Shown here piece after piece: positions 1-10,027 of a DNA stretch of 64,000 nt; within the stretch, counting starts at the first letter, position 1; every line of letters starts with the position of its first letter. Origin of the DNA: Sodiomyces alkalinus F11 (taxonomy: Eukaryota; Ascomycota; Sordariomycetes; Glomerellales; Plectosphaerellaceae); the NCBI RefSeq assembly GCF_003711515.1, contig NW_021167087.1, forward strand, positions 1,085,246-1,149,245, written 5' to 3'. Below the pieces are notes generated by a model. It was not told the origin of the DNA and ran no database searches. It saw nothing but the letters and a program-made list of their open reading frames with translations. The position numbers and the translations under genes were made by a program.

Positions 1-339
1 TCCCGTTTCCCGTTTCCCGCCTAGTTCCACTTTGTAATGACAACGTACAGTGCACTCTCTCCGTCTCGAGCTGCTCGCGGCCAGCGCACTCATTATGGTA
101 TGCCCCGACCTTTTACTTGACCCGGCCTGCCCCTGCCTCACATTGACCCATACCCACGGCCCACGGCCCAAGGCCCATGGACGCTTCATCGTGAACCCCT
201 GCCCAGAACGGGGAGGCGTAGCAACATGCTGGGTAGGCCAAGAATAGTAGAGCCTCATACTACTACTCCTCCGTACCGACTCTGCGACAGCCATGACACG
301 GCTGCACCTTGTTTAAAATCATGCTGTTTCCTCCCCATG

Positions 340-545
340 TTCTTTTGCTTCTCTCTCTTCTTTTCATCTCTTTCACAAGTTTGCCAGTTGGACCACGAGT
401 TTTCTCTCATTTTTCGTTTCTTTTCTTCTTCTTTTCATTTCTTTCTCTTCTTTGATTCTCTCCTCACCCGTTCATTCCATCTTTCGACGACAATAGGCTA
501 GTCCTACACTCTTTTCCAGCGCCAGTCGCCTTTTATATATCATTT
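340..545 (+). promoter_or_regulatory. CT-rich tract and TATA-like box upstream of the cupredoxin gene
   Basis: Pyrimidine-rich stretches (TTCTTTTGCTTCTCTC and similar) run from about 340 to 480, followed by TTTTATATATCA near 531. CT-rich tracts upstream of the start are usual in filamentous-fungus promoters. No gene is recognised in 1-675. Confidence 0.4.
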
Positions 546-675
546 TATCACTTTTGATTCAGGTTCTCTGGCAGACCTTCACTTTCCTGGTTCTATTTTC
601 CTGACTTGGACACCGCGTCTTTTCAAATCGTCCTTCGTTCGAATAAGATAGACACACATTCGCATCACCGTCAAG

Positions 676-1572
676 ATGCTCTACTCATCAGCTATCATGG
701 CCGTTGCCGCCCTTGCCGGCTTCGCTCAGGCTCAGAGTACGTGCCAAACTCCCCTTTTCTTCTTCTTCCTCCTCTTCTCCTCTCATGCTCATGCTCACAC
801 TCCTCAGTCGTCGATGTCATCCCCGTCAAAGTCGGCTCCAACAACGGCACCTTCCGCTTCTACCCCGAAAAGATCACCGCCCCCGAGGGCAGCGTCGTCC
901 AGTTCCAGTTCATCGCCGGCAACCACACCGTCACCCAGTCCAACTTCGACAACCCCTGCACCCCGCTGGGCCTGGTCAACCCCGAGGCCGTCGGCATCCG
1001 CTCCGGCTTCCAGCCCGTCCAGGCCTCCGCCAACATGGGCCAGCTGCCCGTCTTCAACGTCTGGATCAACGACACCAGGCCTATTTGGCTGTACTGCGCC
1101 CAGGGTGCCCACTGCCAGAATGGCATGTCCATGGTGATTAATGAGAAGTGAGTTTTTCTTCTTTTCCTTTTCTTCTTTTTCTTCTTCTTTCTTCTTGCTT
1201 TTTTCTTTCATCATTCCTTTCCTCGCCAAAGTCGACTCAACTTGCTAACAAGACCGCCCCTACAGCACCCAAGCCAACGAGACTCGCTCGCTCGAGAACT
1301 ACAAGGCCCTGGCTGCCTCCCTCGCCGGTGGCGCCGGTGGTAACGCCGGCCAACCCGGCGCTGGCAACGGCGCTGGAAACGGCGGCAGCACTGGTGGTGA
1401 CGCTGGTGCTGGCGGTGACGCTGATGCTGGTGCTGACGGCACCGACAACAACAACCCCGGCCAAGGCGGCGCCGAGCAGGGCGACGTCCCCGACGTCCCC
1501 GCTGCTGCTTATTCCCTCGCCGTCCCCACCACACTGCTGCTCGCTCTCGGAACCGCTTTCCTGCTTGTCTAA
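676..1572 (+). CDS. Secreted cupredoxin, probably GPI-anchored
   Basis: Three exons are inferred: 676-736, 808-1147 and 1266-1572, with introns GTACGT..CAG and GTGAGT..CAG, giving 235 residues. Residues 1-20 are a signal peptide ending AQA. Residues 21-135 form a plastocyanin-like fold with a full type-1 copper set: His60 (in AGNHTV), then Cys117, His122 and Met127 spaced C-x4-H-x4-M. A Gly/Ala/Asn/Asp-rich linker follows, and the last about 20 residues are hydrophobic, ending LLLALGTAFLLV, as expected of a GPI-attachment signal. This matches the fungal 'extracellular serine-rich / cupredoxin' proteins, although the linker here is rich in glycine and asparagine rather than serine. It probably sits at the cell wall or plasma membrane and may bind copper; its substrate is unknown. 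It ends 426 bp before the convergent MAPR-like gene. Confidence 0.9.
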
Positions 1573-1998
1573 GACCTTTCTCTATTCTGCCCCGGGGAAG
1601 AAGTGTTAGAAAAAGAAGAGAGAGAGAGAGAGAGAGAAAGAGTTCGAGTTTGTCAGTTGGCCTTATTTTTGTTCAATCACGGGATTAATACCATTCTTCC
1701 CCCACATAGGGGAAACGGCGTTCGTGTCACGGGCTGTTTTTTTTTTGCCTCCATGCACAGGAGGACGGACTTGTCGGCTTGGGTGGCCGAGGCCGAGGCC
1801 GACGGGATAACCATGGGCTGCGCTCTTGGCATGAGCTTTCTATTCGCATGTTGCCAAAAGACGCATACGTTGTATACCAAGTCAGAAATATACCAGGAAT
1901 TTGAAGATCCCCTACGTACCATGTTAAAGTGACCACATCATATTTTCCATACTACTACCTGACATCATTCCAGTTCGAAAAGAACGACCCCCTTCTAA
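1573..1998. other. Convergent 3' region between cupredoxin and MAPR-like genes
   Basis: This holds the two 3' untranslated regions. An AG-repeat tract (about 25 bp of GAGAGA) lies at 1615-1640. Open frames here show no family resemblance and are not called. Confidence 0.5.
1615..1640. repeat. (GA)n microsatellite
   Basis: An uninterrupted run of GA dinucleotides in the 3' UTR of the cupredoxin gene. Confidence 0.85.
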
Positions 1999-3073
1999 TT
2001 ATAACTCCCCCCTCTGCTTCGCCCCCTCCCGCTCCCTCTTCTCCCGTTCCTTCTGTTCCCGCTTCTCCCTCCTCCTCTCCTCCTTGCGACGCTTCTCCTC
2101 CTCCTCCTCGCCAGGAAGCTTCCGCCTCTTCCGGGAACGGAGCACCCTGTCACACAACGGCGGCGGCGTAGACCTCTCCAGCCAATCGTCGGGGAGCACG
2201 ACGCGGCCGACGTACATGTAAGCCTCGTGATCGGCAAAGAAGTCGACCCAGTGCTTCAGCGCGCCGTGGACGCGCTGGAGCGCCGCCTCGCGTTCCCGCT
2301 CGCGCATGGCCGCCAGCTCGTCGGGCGTCCAGTGGGCGTCAGTCGCCGGGTCGTCGAGCGGGAGGAACATCTCCTCGGCGCCGCGCAGGTCCGGCGTGCG
2401 GTCGGTGCCGAAGCAACCCGTCACGTAGGCCCGGGAGGCGTCGATGCCGGCGAATTTGGAGTAGGAGCCCCCCGGCCCGTAGACGCGCGGGTTGGAGGAG
2501 ACGTCGTAGATGGTGTGGTTGATGGCGAGGTAGATGGGTTTCGTCGGGTCGGAGCCGTCGTAGAGGGCGAGCTCGGCCGGGGTGAGCTCGAGTGGGCCGG
2601 TCTATGGGTGGGAAGACCATGTCAGTTTCAGGTACAGGAAGAAGCAGACGCCGGAGAAGACGCCGGAGAAGACGCGGGAGGAAGACACAACAGATTAGGA
2701 TGGGGGAACGTACCACAAGAGTCTTCCAGTACCCTAACCGAAGGTAACGAGGCTTGTTGTCGAAGCCCCAGGTCCAACTCTCGCCTCCGCTGACGAGGTA
2801 GCTGAGGCCACAGCTGGCGAGAAGGAGAAACGAGAGCACCCGGAGGATGTCAAGCCAGGGGCTATAGGGCTCGTCGTCTTCCTCAGCATCACTGGACTTG
2901 GACCTCTTCTTGCCCTTGGATTTTGGCTTTTGCCTTGGATCCGCATCTTGCGTCTCGGATGCGGGGACGTTGCCGGTCAGTTGGGATCGGACTTTCTCGG
3001 CGGGGGTACCCGCGAAGAGGTTATCTTCGTCTCCGCTTAGCTCGTCGTCTTTTTTTGACTCGGCGTCGGCCAT
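1999..3073 (-). CDS. Membrane-anchored cytochrome b5-like heme/steroid-binding (MAPR family) protein
   Basis: Two exons on the minus strand: 3073-2714 and 2601-1999, intron GTACGT..ATAG, giving 320 residues. Residues 1-72 are charged and acidic/lysine-rich, about 74-94 are one membrane segment (WLDILRVLSFLLLASCGLSYL), and residues 121-220 match the MAPR fold: ELALYDGSDPTKPIYLAING-type core, YDVSSNPRVYGPGGSY and FAGIDASRAYVTGCF. The C-terminus (about 270-320) is a highly basic/acidic KRRK-EEEE helix. The family (PGRMC1/Dap1, neuferricin) binds heme and in yeasts supports P450 enzymes of sterol synthesis; the partner here is inferred only. It would be an ER- or nuclear-envelope protein with the b5-like domain after the anchor. 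The start is the first ATG of the frame and divergent transcription with the next gene fits. Confidence 0.88.
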
Positions 3074-3730
3074 GGTGGGCTACTAAGGAGATTCTCGCGG
3101 TGCAGCAGAGTGCAATGTGCCGTGTTTTGTTGTCGTTGGTCCAAAGTTGTCCTTTGTCCTTTGTCCTTTTGACAGTGTCGCTTACGTGGATCGACCCGAA
3201 ATGCTCGAGTACGAAGTCATCGTATTCCGTGGGCGTGAAACGGTTGACGGATGCACGCCGTCCGAGTTGGCGAACTTCCACGTTCGATCGCTTCGGGGCC
3301 TGTTCGGGATTCATGCAAGGCGGAGCCAAGGGAGCTTTGACCACTATACGACAATCGCTTATCTAATCAAGTCGAGTGTACCTTAGTTGCCGTGACAACC
3401 AGCTCTCCACCGACCTGTAGGTAGTACATAGTACATCCAGGGCTCGAATAAACAGTGAATCAAGTCAACACAACGGCAATTCACCGTCTGTTGCCGCCCG
3501 CGATTCATCTCCACTGTCGACCACCTCAACCGTCCATTATGGTACCCTGCTAGGACCAAGGTCTACTATCAGACTAACAGTCGAGAAGTCACTTTTTAAT
3601 TTGTTCGTCAAGCACTTAGGGCAGCTGCATCACCCCAAGACGAAGACGAAGAACATATCGTCTCAGCCGCAGCCATTACCAGCAAACAAACAACATCACC
3701 ACCCACACAATATCCACCGAGACCACAACA
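3074..3730. promoter_or_regulatory. Shared divergent promoter region
   Basis: The 657 bp between the start codons of the MAPR-like gene (minus) and the coiled-coil gene (plus) must hold both promoters. No clear TATA box or known operator was recognised. Short frames in it have no recognisable product. Confidence 0.5.
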
Positions 3731-5749
3731 ATGGCATCCCAGCCCAGCCTACCAGGCTCACCAAAGTCTGGGGGCCCTCTCAATCCAATATCACCAGGCC
3801 GGGCCAACCACCAACGCGAACCGACCTTCATGAGCTCCCTGCGAAGCGAGTTGCGCGACAGCTCCGTCCACGATAAGATCAGCCAATTCAACACCCTCGC
3901 CACTCAGTCCAAGACTCTCGAGCGGAAGACCGCCGATGCCGCCCTCAAGCGCGCCATGCTGGGCCGGGAAGAAGCCGAGTCCGAGATGCGTCGCTACCGA
4001 GAGGAGAACAAGGTCCTTCGCACACAGCTCGACAAGGCGAAGGACCGCGAACACAGAGTCAGCGAACGACTCGAAGCTGTCATGGTATGCACCCCCAATT
4101 CCCATGTGGTATTTTGGTCTTTACAAGGTCGAAGCCAGGGTGGAAGGGAAACGAAGGCAGGAAAAAACATACCCTTTGCTAACCATTTGCCATCTTCGGC
4201 CCCCCCAACCGTGTAGGAGCAATACGGCCGTGCCAAAGAAACCTACGCACATACCAAAGCCGCCTTCGAAAAAGAAATCAAAGCCGCCCGGAAGAAGATT
4301 TTCAAAAACGACGCCACCATCATAAAGCTCCAGGAAGAGGTCAAGGCCGCCCGCGACGGATGGCGAACGGCCTCCGACCACCTCGACGAAGAGAAGGCCC
4401 GGAGCAAGAAACGCGAACAAGAAGCCTTCGAAGCCCGGTACCACATGGTCGCCCTCGAAGAACGGCTCGGCGAAGCCCTCGAGCGCATCAAGGTGCTCGA
4501 GCAGGAGCGCGACGCGCTCAAGACCCTCGCCCAGGAAGAAGAAGTCGCCCGCATCGCCGCCGAGGGCCGCATCCCGCTCCCCCCAACCCAGAACCAGGAC
4601 GACGAGTTTGCGTCCCCTCGTAAGAAGAGGCAGCGCGTCTCGCTCTCGTCTGCCGAAGTGCTGTCCTCGGCCGCCGGCGAGGAGGAGATGGAGGAGCTCA
4701 GGCGCCAGATGCACTGGGAGCGCCGGCGGGCGGAACGGGCCCATGCGTTTATTGATTTCCTGCAGGCGGAGTGCCACTTGCGTACCTGCCCGGCTGCTAA
4801 GCATGCGAGACAAAAGCGCCAGTCTCTTCGGTCGCCGCATCGCGTTCTGGTCTCGCCTCGGGAGATTGTGAACCAGAATTACGAGATGGCTCTTGATCTG
4901 GCGCCGGCATACACGATATCTCCACGGTTTGCATCGAATCATCCTCACGATGCCGAGGAGGCAGAACAGACCGAACAGACCGAACAAACCGGAAACACCG
5001 AACCAACCGAATCCGTCTGCAACAAGCCCACGCTACCGAGTCTGAAGAGGCCCAGGGAGGAACCCAGACGGAGCACCATCTTCTGCCCCGAAGAGGGCAT
5101 TTTCCGCACCGTCTCGCAGGAGGAGGCGGAGGCCATGCAATCGGCCACCCAGAAGAGCAGCGGGGACGACGACCAGAGCGAGGGCCCTCCGACACCGGCA
5201 GACCCCGAACAAGAGAGGATGTACGCTCGCACCCCGTCCGTCGAACCCCCTTCATTCGCCCTGCTCGCCCAGGAGCGCATCTCCCTCGCCTCCCTCCTCA
5301 ACGCACCACACGGCATCACCGCCCGCTCTTCTCCCGTCCCAGAGAGGACGACACCGCCGTCTCCCCAAGGCGACCCGGCGCCGGCGGCACCAGTGTACGG
5401 GACCGAGACGACCACCACGACGGTGCCCCTCCGCGACGATAGCGTCGTCGGGCCCGCGGCGCGGTTCCAGCGCTCCCGCACCCCGTCGAGCGACTGCCAC
5501 GAGTCCTTTGACGTCAACAACCCGGCCATGACGCCTACGATTTCGCGCGAGGAGGCCCTGGCCCGGATCCGCGAGAGGAGGGGTCGTGCGCGCAGCGCGG
5601 CGCAGGGGGGCGTGACGCCGCGACGGCTGGGGACGCAGAGCGCGGCGGGGGAGAGGCGTGATTTGAGCGCGCCTACCGGGGCTGCTTCGTCTGCTTCTGT
5701 GCCGAGGGCGATCAGCCGAGCGGCTGGGCGCGTGAGGAACGTGCGATAG
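3731..5749 (+). CDS. Long coiled-coil protein (fungal 'M protein repeat'-like)
   Basis: Two exons: 3731-4084 and 4217-5749 (intron GTATGC..GTGTAG, phase 0), giving 628 residues. The N-terminus is Ser/Pro-rich (SLPGSPKSGGPLNPISPGRA). Residues about 40-250 are a near-continuous heptad-rich coiled coil joined exactly across the intron (RVSERLEAVM/EQYGRAKETY). A basic cluster SPRKKRQRV near residue 255 could be a nuclear signal. A second helical block (MEELRRQMHWERRRAERAHAF) ends in a Cys-containing AECHLRTCP segment. The C-terminal 300 residues are disordered, with TEQTEQTEQT repeats and a conserved-looking SREEALARIRERRGRARS near the end. Similar proteins are labelled M protein repeat protein in other ascomycetes, a recollection I cannot check. 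The function is not known to me; a scaffold role is only a guess. Confidence 0.82.
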
Positions 5750-7039
5750 AGCTGGGAGACAAGACGGTTCCCACAAGCGACGTCGCGTGGCGTTGACCAT
5801 GGACGAAAGGGGGGGGGCGCTCTCTGGTAATGCGCAACTGGCTCTGGGACACCCGGTATATACTTCTTGCGTGTATATGGCTCAGAGCGTAATGGGCTCT
5901 CTTGACATTGGCATGGCGTTACTACAGTGGGAAACGGGGGGTCGGCGGCCAACTGGACATTCGTAGCATAGCGTTGACGTGCTTCGGATTCCCCGGGCTA
6001 CCACTCATTTCCACGGAAAAGGGCGTTTGTTATTTTATTTCTAGTAATGATTCTCCGAGTTACGTCGCTATAGAGATAGGTCTACTCTACGAGGTTGGCA
6101 TCGGGCTTAGTCTGCAGTATATAATCGACATTTCCCATCAGCAAGACGACTTGCCCGTGTCTCTTGGAATGGTAAAGCATACTCTTCATTTCCCTTTGGA
6201 GTGGTCACCCTTGAGATCAGAGCGACATCAGGGCCAACATGCATCATATCCTTGAAGAGACGTGGTATGAGAAGCTCATTCCGTTCTGGCCCTCTCGACA
6301 GAGTTTCCCTCCGACTCAGTCTTGTTGTCCTGCCGGTTACCAATACGGCCTCATGTCCGGTCATGTTATATGACGTCCGTCTCCTTATATCATGTCTTCT
6401 CTTCACTTTGACAGGGCCATACTCCTGCTGCTGCATACTAAGCGGATCATAATGTTTTTTCTTCTTTTTGTTCTGTGAGAACAGGACCTGTTGCTCTCGC
6501 ATACACACCGCACAATATCTTCGCTTCTTCACCCCTTATTGGTCTCTGCCGATTTCCGTACGTAGGCTCAATCATCGTTACCAACGCCGCCGGTACAGAC
6601 GAACATTGCTCACAATGTGTCCATCACCAAGTCAAGGTTCTCCAGAGTCGTCCTTTCATCGACTACTCAAGCCCCATCATCAAGCTTCAAGATAGCAGTG
6701 GTTATGGCTCAGAGCTGGCCTCTCTGTCTCTGTTCACTTGAACAGTATAAAAGAGAGCTGTTCTCCGACTCTGCTGGTCAGCCCACGGCGCTATTTGGAG
6801 CACCATGAAGCTAGAAGGCTCTGCAGAAGGGCCAAGGTCGTTGATCGAAACTCAACAATTATGCTTGCCTTGCTTTGTTGCAGAGAGACAATCCAAGGTT
6901 CTGGCTCAGGCCACGAATGCCACTCTGCTGATAGGCTCTGGTCCATGAGAATTGCAGAATCCCATCGGTATTCCGGATTGGTGGACTGGCAAACCCCCTC
7001 CGGAGGCGAAGCCCGTGCAAACGTCGCTGCCAAGACCGT
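5750..7039. other. Intergenic, no recognisable gene
   Basis: Open frames of up to about 140 codons exist on both strands, but none shows a known domain, a convincing intron structure or a coding-like composition. A lineage-specific gene cannot be excluded. Confidence 0.4.
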
Positions 7040-7661
7040 TCAAAAGTCCAGAAGCAACTGCGCCGCAATCTTCTCCAAGTCGTCAACCTGTTCGCAGAAC
7101 GTCCCATTAGTAAAGACATCTTCTTCACCCATCCCCATCCCCATCCCCGTCGGGCACTCGAGCAACCGGGCGTCGACACCGAGGGTATTTCATTCTTCTT
7201 ACCTCCAGAAAAGCCCCCTCCCGCTCGTGAATACACCGCGCAATAGCCTCCCTCACAAACACATCCACATACTTCGCCGCCGCCTGGCTCGCGTCCGCCG
7301 TCATCCGCGTGCCCTCCCGCCGGAACATCTCCTGCAGCAATCTTGTCACCAACGCCGGCGGCACCACCTTCTCCGGCGGCTCTTCGTCTTCATCGTTCCC
7401 CCCCGCGCCGCGACCGCTCATCGCCGTATCGTCTACGTCGTAGCTGTCGCTGTCCAGGACCTCTACGGCGTCGTCGCTGTCCGGGTCGGCGTCGGCGATT
7501 CTGCTTCGATCTGCTTCCTCGTCAGATGACAGGAAGGGATCTGCGGGCCGGGATGGTTGGGCTCCTCGACGGGACGTTGCCGCGGATGATGCGCCTCCGG
7601 TGGCGGACTTGGGAGGGTGACCGCGCTTTGCTGTGTCGGTTGTGGCAGGAGGTCGCGGCAT
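7040..7661 (-). CDS. Centromere protein X / Mhf2-like histone-fold protein
   Basis: Two exons on the minus strand: 7661-7203 and 7087-7040 (intron GTAAGA..CAG), giving 168 residues. The C-terminal about 75 residues match CENP-X/MHF2: VPPALVTRLLQEMF, KYVDVFVREAIARC, and after the intron VDDLEKIAAQLLLDF, which is the family's typical end. The last 15 residues exist only if the intron is removed, which supports the model. CENP-X pairs with CENP-S as a histone-fold dimer that works with FANCM-type helicases at stalled forks and in the kinetochore CENP-T-S-X complex. The family is about 80 residues in human and yeast; here a disordered, acidic 80-90 residue N-terminal extension (SSDEEADRSR, DSDSYDVDD) is added. 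The frame stays open upstream to 7889, but ATG 7661 begins the MPRPPATTD segment and is preferred. Confidence 0.88.
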
Positions 7662-8524
7662 GGTAGGAGTGAAAGCACTGAAAGGGCTGGTGCCCTGGGG
7701 CGGGTAAGGAGAAGAAAATGCCGTATGGATGATTTGCAGTGCACTTCTACGGCTTGGGAAGTAGAGGAACACGAGGATGAATTCCCAGAAGTTGCTAAAG
7801 GCTGAAAGGAAGGATGTCGTATCGCTACAATCAGTTCCTGTAACCGTACTTTGACGCGTTTCCCATGCGGTGGGGCAGGGAATCGCCATGCCAATTGCAG
7901 CGAGCGCGAAGTCACATGACTCAATGAACAGCTTTAATTAAACCAGATCAATTTTCCGCATTTTTCTGCATCGTCATCAACCGATACTGCAAGTCTTCGC
8001 AAACCCGAGGGGCGATACTGCAAGTCTTCGCAAACCCGAGGGGCGATACTGCAAGTCTTCGCAAACCCGAGGGGAATATCTTATGCTAATAGGTCCAAGA
8101 CAAGTCCTGCAAGCACATCAACTTGAAAATGAAACATCACAAGATCATCACGAGAAAGGCAAGAGGAAAAGTAAGATCTGGTCATGAATTACAAATCAGG
8201 AAATCGCGTTCGGATGTATAATTACAGCGGATCGGGCGCAAGCAAAGCAGGGTCGGGAATGAAAACGCCTTGCCAGATGCCAGTCTAACCGCAAAGTGAA
8301 CCGTGTCGTCAGGGTTGGGGTAGCTTCTCCTGCCAACTTCCCAATTCTCCAAACACAACACGCGCCACCAGTTTTTGTTTGTTCCCACACGTCTATCCTC
8401 CCCGCCCAATAAAAGGCAACATGTCCCTGCAGGATCTAGCACTGGCTCACGCAAGCAGCGCCAGAGTTGGGGACGGTTGATCGAGTTTACCACCCAGAGA
8501 GAGGCTTAGGTTAGGGTTCGCCGT
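7662..8524. other. Intergenic with a three-copy minisatellite
   Basis: Upstream region of the CENP-X gene and 3' region of the ADP/ATP carrier gene. It holds the perfect tandem repeat at 7982-8074. A minus frame of 103 codons at 8182-8493 lies in the carrier's 3' flank and has no family resemblance. Confidence 0.5.
7982..8074. repeat. Perfect 31-bp tandem repeat, 3 copies
   Basis: Units 7982-8012, 8013-8043 and 8044-8074 are identical; each begins CGATACTGCAAG and ends ACCCGAGGGG. The unit is not a multiple of three and lies in no recognised gene. Confidence 0.95.
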
Positions 8525-10027
8525 TTAAGCGCCCTTGAAGGCCTTGCCGAAGAGGAGGACCTGGAGCTGGTCGTAGATGGACAGAACACCAGCACCGGCG
8601 ACACCACGGAGGATGTTGGCACCGGCACCCTTGAAGAGGGACTTGACGCCCTCCTTGGCGACGATCTGACGACCGGCATCGAAGGCACCCTTGTAGTGGA
8701 CGGCGGTACCCGAGGTCATCATCATGCGACGACGGATGGTGTCAAGAGGGTAAGAGGCGATGCCGGCACCAGTGGTGACGCACCAACCGAGAGCGAAGGA
8801 GGCGAGGAAGTTGCCCTCAAGGGGACCGACGAGGACGACGGGCTTGATGGAGTCGTACATGCCGAAGTAGAGACCACGGTAGACGATGATACCGGCGACG
8901 GAGGGCATGAAACCACGGTAGAGACCGGCAATACCGTCGGAGGCGAGGGTCTTGCGGTAGACATCGACGAGACCGTTGAACTGACGGTCACCACCGGACT
9001 TGGCGTTCTTGGCATCGTTGGCCAGACGGGTACGGGCGTAGTCGAGGGAGTAGACGAAGAGGAGCGAAGTGGCACCAGCAGCCTGCACGTAGGGTTCGGG
9101 TTAGTCAACCGGCTGCGATTTTGACTTTTTCCTTTTCGTCTTTCCATTGTTGGGAAAAGGAGGGGAGCAGAGTGAACAAGGAGGGGAGGAGAGTGAACAT
9201 ACACCACCGGAGGCAAGGTTACCGGCCATCCACAGACCATAGCCATCCTTCTCCTTCTTGTAGCCGAACATCTTCTTGAACTTGTCACGGAAGGCGAAGT
9301 TCAGGGCCTGGGTGGGGAAGTAACGGATGACGTTGGCAGTGTTGCCACGCCACAGGGACATGACACCCTCATCGGCGGCAGTGCGGCGGAAGCAGTCGGC
9401 GATGCCGGCGTACTTGCGGTCGAGACGACCGGTCTTAAGCATCTCATCCTGGTTCTGGATGAGGAGCTTGATACGCTCGATGGGGGCGGCAGCAGTCTTG
9501 GAGACAGCGGCGGAGACACCACCCATGAGGAAGTCGGCAACGAAGGGCTAAAAAAAAAACAGTCATTAGTGTCGTGTTTCCCGGGACGAGTTATCCTTCT
9601 TTCGTCCAATTCCATCCCAATCTGCTTGCGGGCCTTTCAATTGAACTCGGATGAGATGGGGCGAGAAGAGATGAATTGAATGCGAGCCCGAGCAGTGATT
9701 GCCCCAGGCAGTCGCACGCAACCGTCTGCCACCCCACACATGGCATCCAGCTGTACTGCACCAAACTTTACTCCCTCTAGTCAACCACGGCATTGATGAT
9801 GCCATTGATCCGGACGAAGAGCAGAAGAAAAGCGATGCGCGACAGCTGAAATGAGAGTAATTGATGCATGATGGGATATTTCCCCGACGATGCTCACCAC
9901 GCGCAGCCTTGCGGATGCGAGTGCGCGGGCATTTGTCCGGCTAGATCGGGCGAAAGGAGCGAACAGAAAAGGGAGAGCGTGGGAAAATACATACCGGCAT
10001 GCCCATGACCTTCTGCTGTTCGGCCAT
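8525..10027 (-). CDS. Mitochondrial ADP/ATP carrier
   Basis: Three exons on the minus strand: 10027-9995, 9547-9203 and 9082-8525, with introns GTATGT..TTTAG (447 bp) and GTATGT..CAG (120 bp), giving 311 residues. It is a three-repeat SLC25 carrier of the inner mitochondrial membrane that exchanges cytosolic ADP for matrix ATP. The adenine-nucleotide-carrier signature RRRMMM is present at about residues 243-248 ([12 protein letters not shown]), and each repeat carries a Px[DE]xx[KR] motif: [21 protein letters not shown] and YPLDTIRRR. The first exon codes only [11 protein letters not shown]; exon 2 starts [20 protein letters not shown] exactly at a TTTTTTTAG acceptor. The length is typical of fungal carriers. 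Codon use is strongly C-ending, as in highly expressed genes. Usual symbols differ among fungi (aac, anc, pet9), so none is assigned. Confidence 0.96.

Noticed and set aside
4121..4987. 288-codon minus frame opposite the coiled-coil gene
   Set aside because: Leu-rich shadow of Glu/Lys/Arg heptads, with no domain of its own.
7982..8074. CRISPR-like array
   Set aside because: The 31-bp units abut with no spacers and the genome is eukaryotic; it is a tandem minisatellite.
8182..8493. 103-codon minus frame downstream of the ADP/ATP carrier
   Set aside because: It lies in the carrier's 3' flank and its protein shows no family features.
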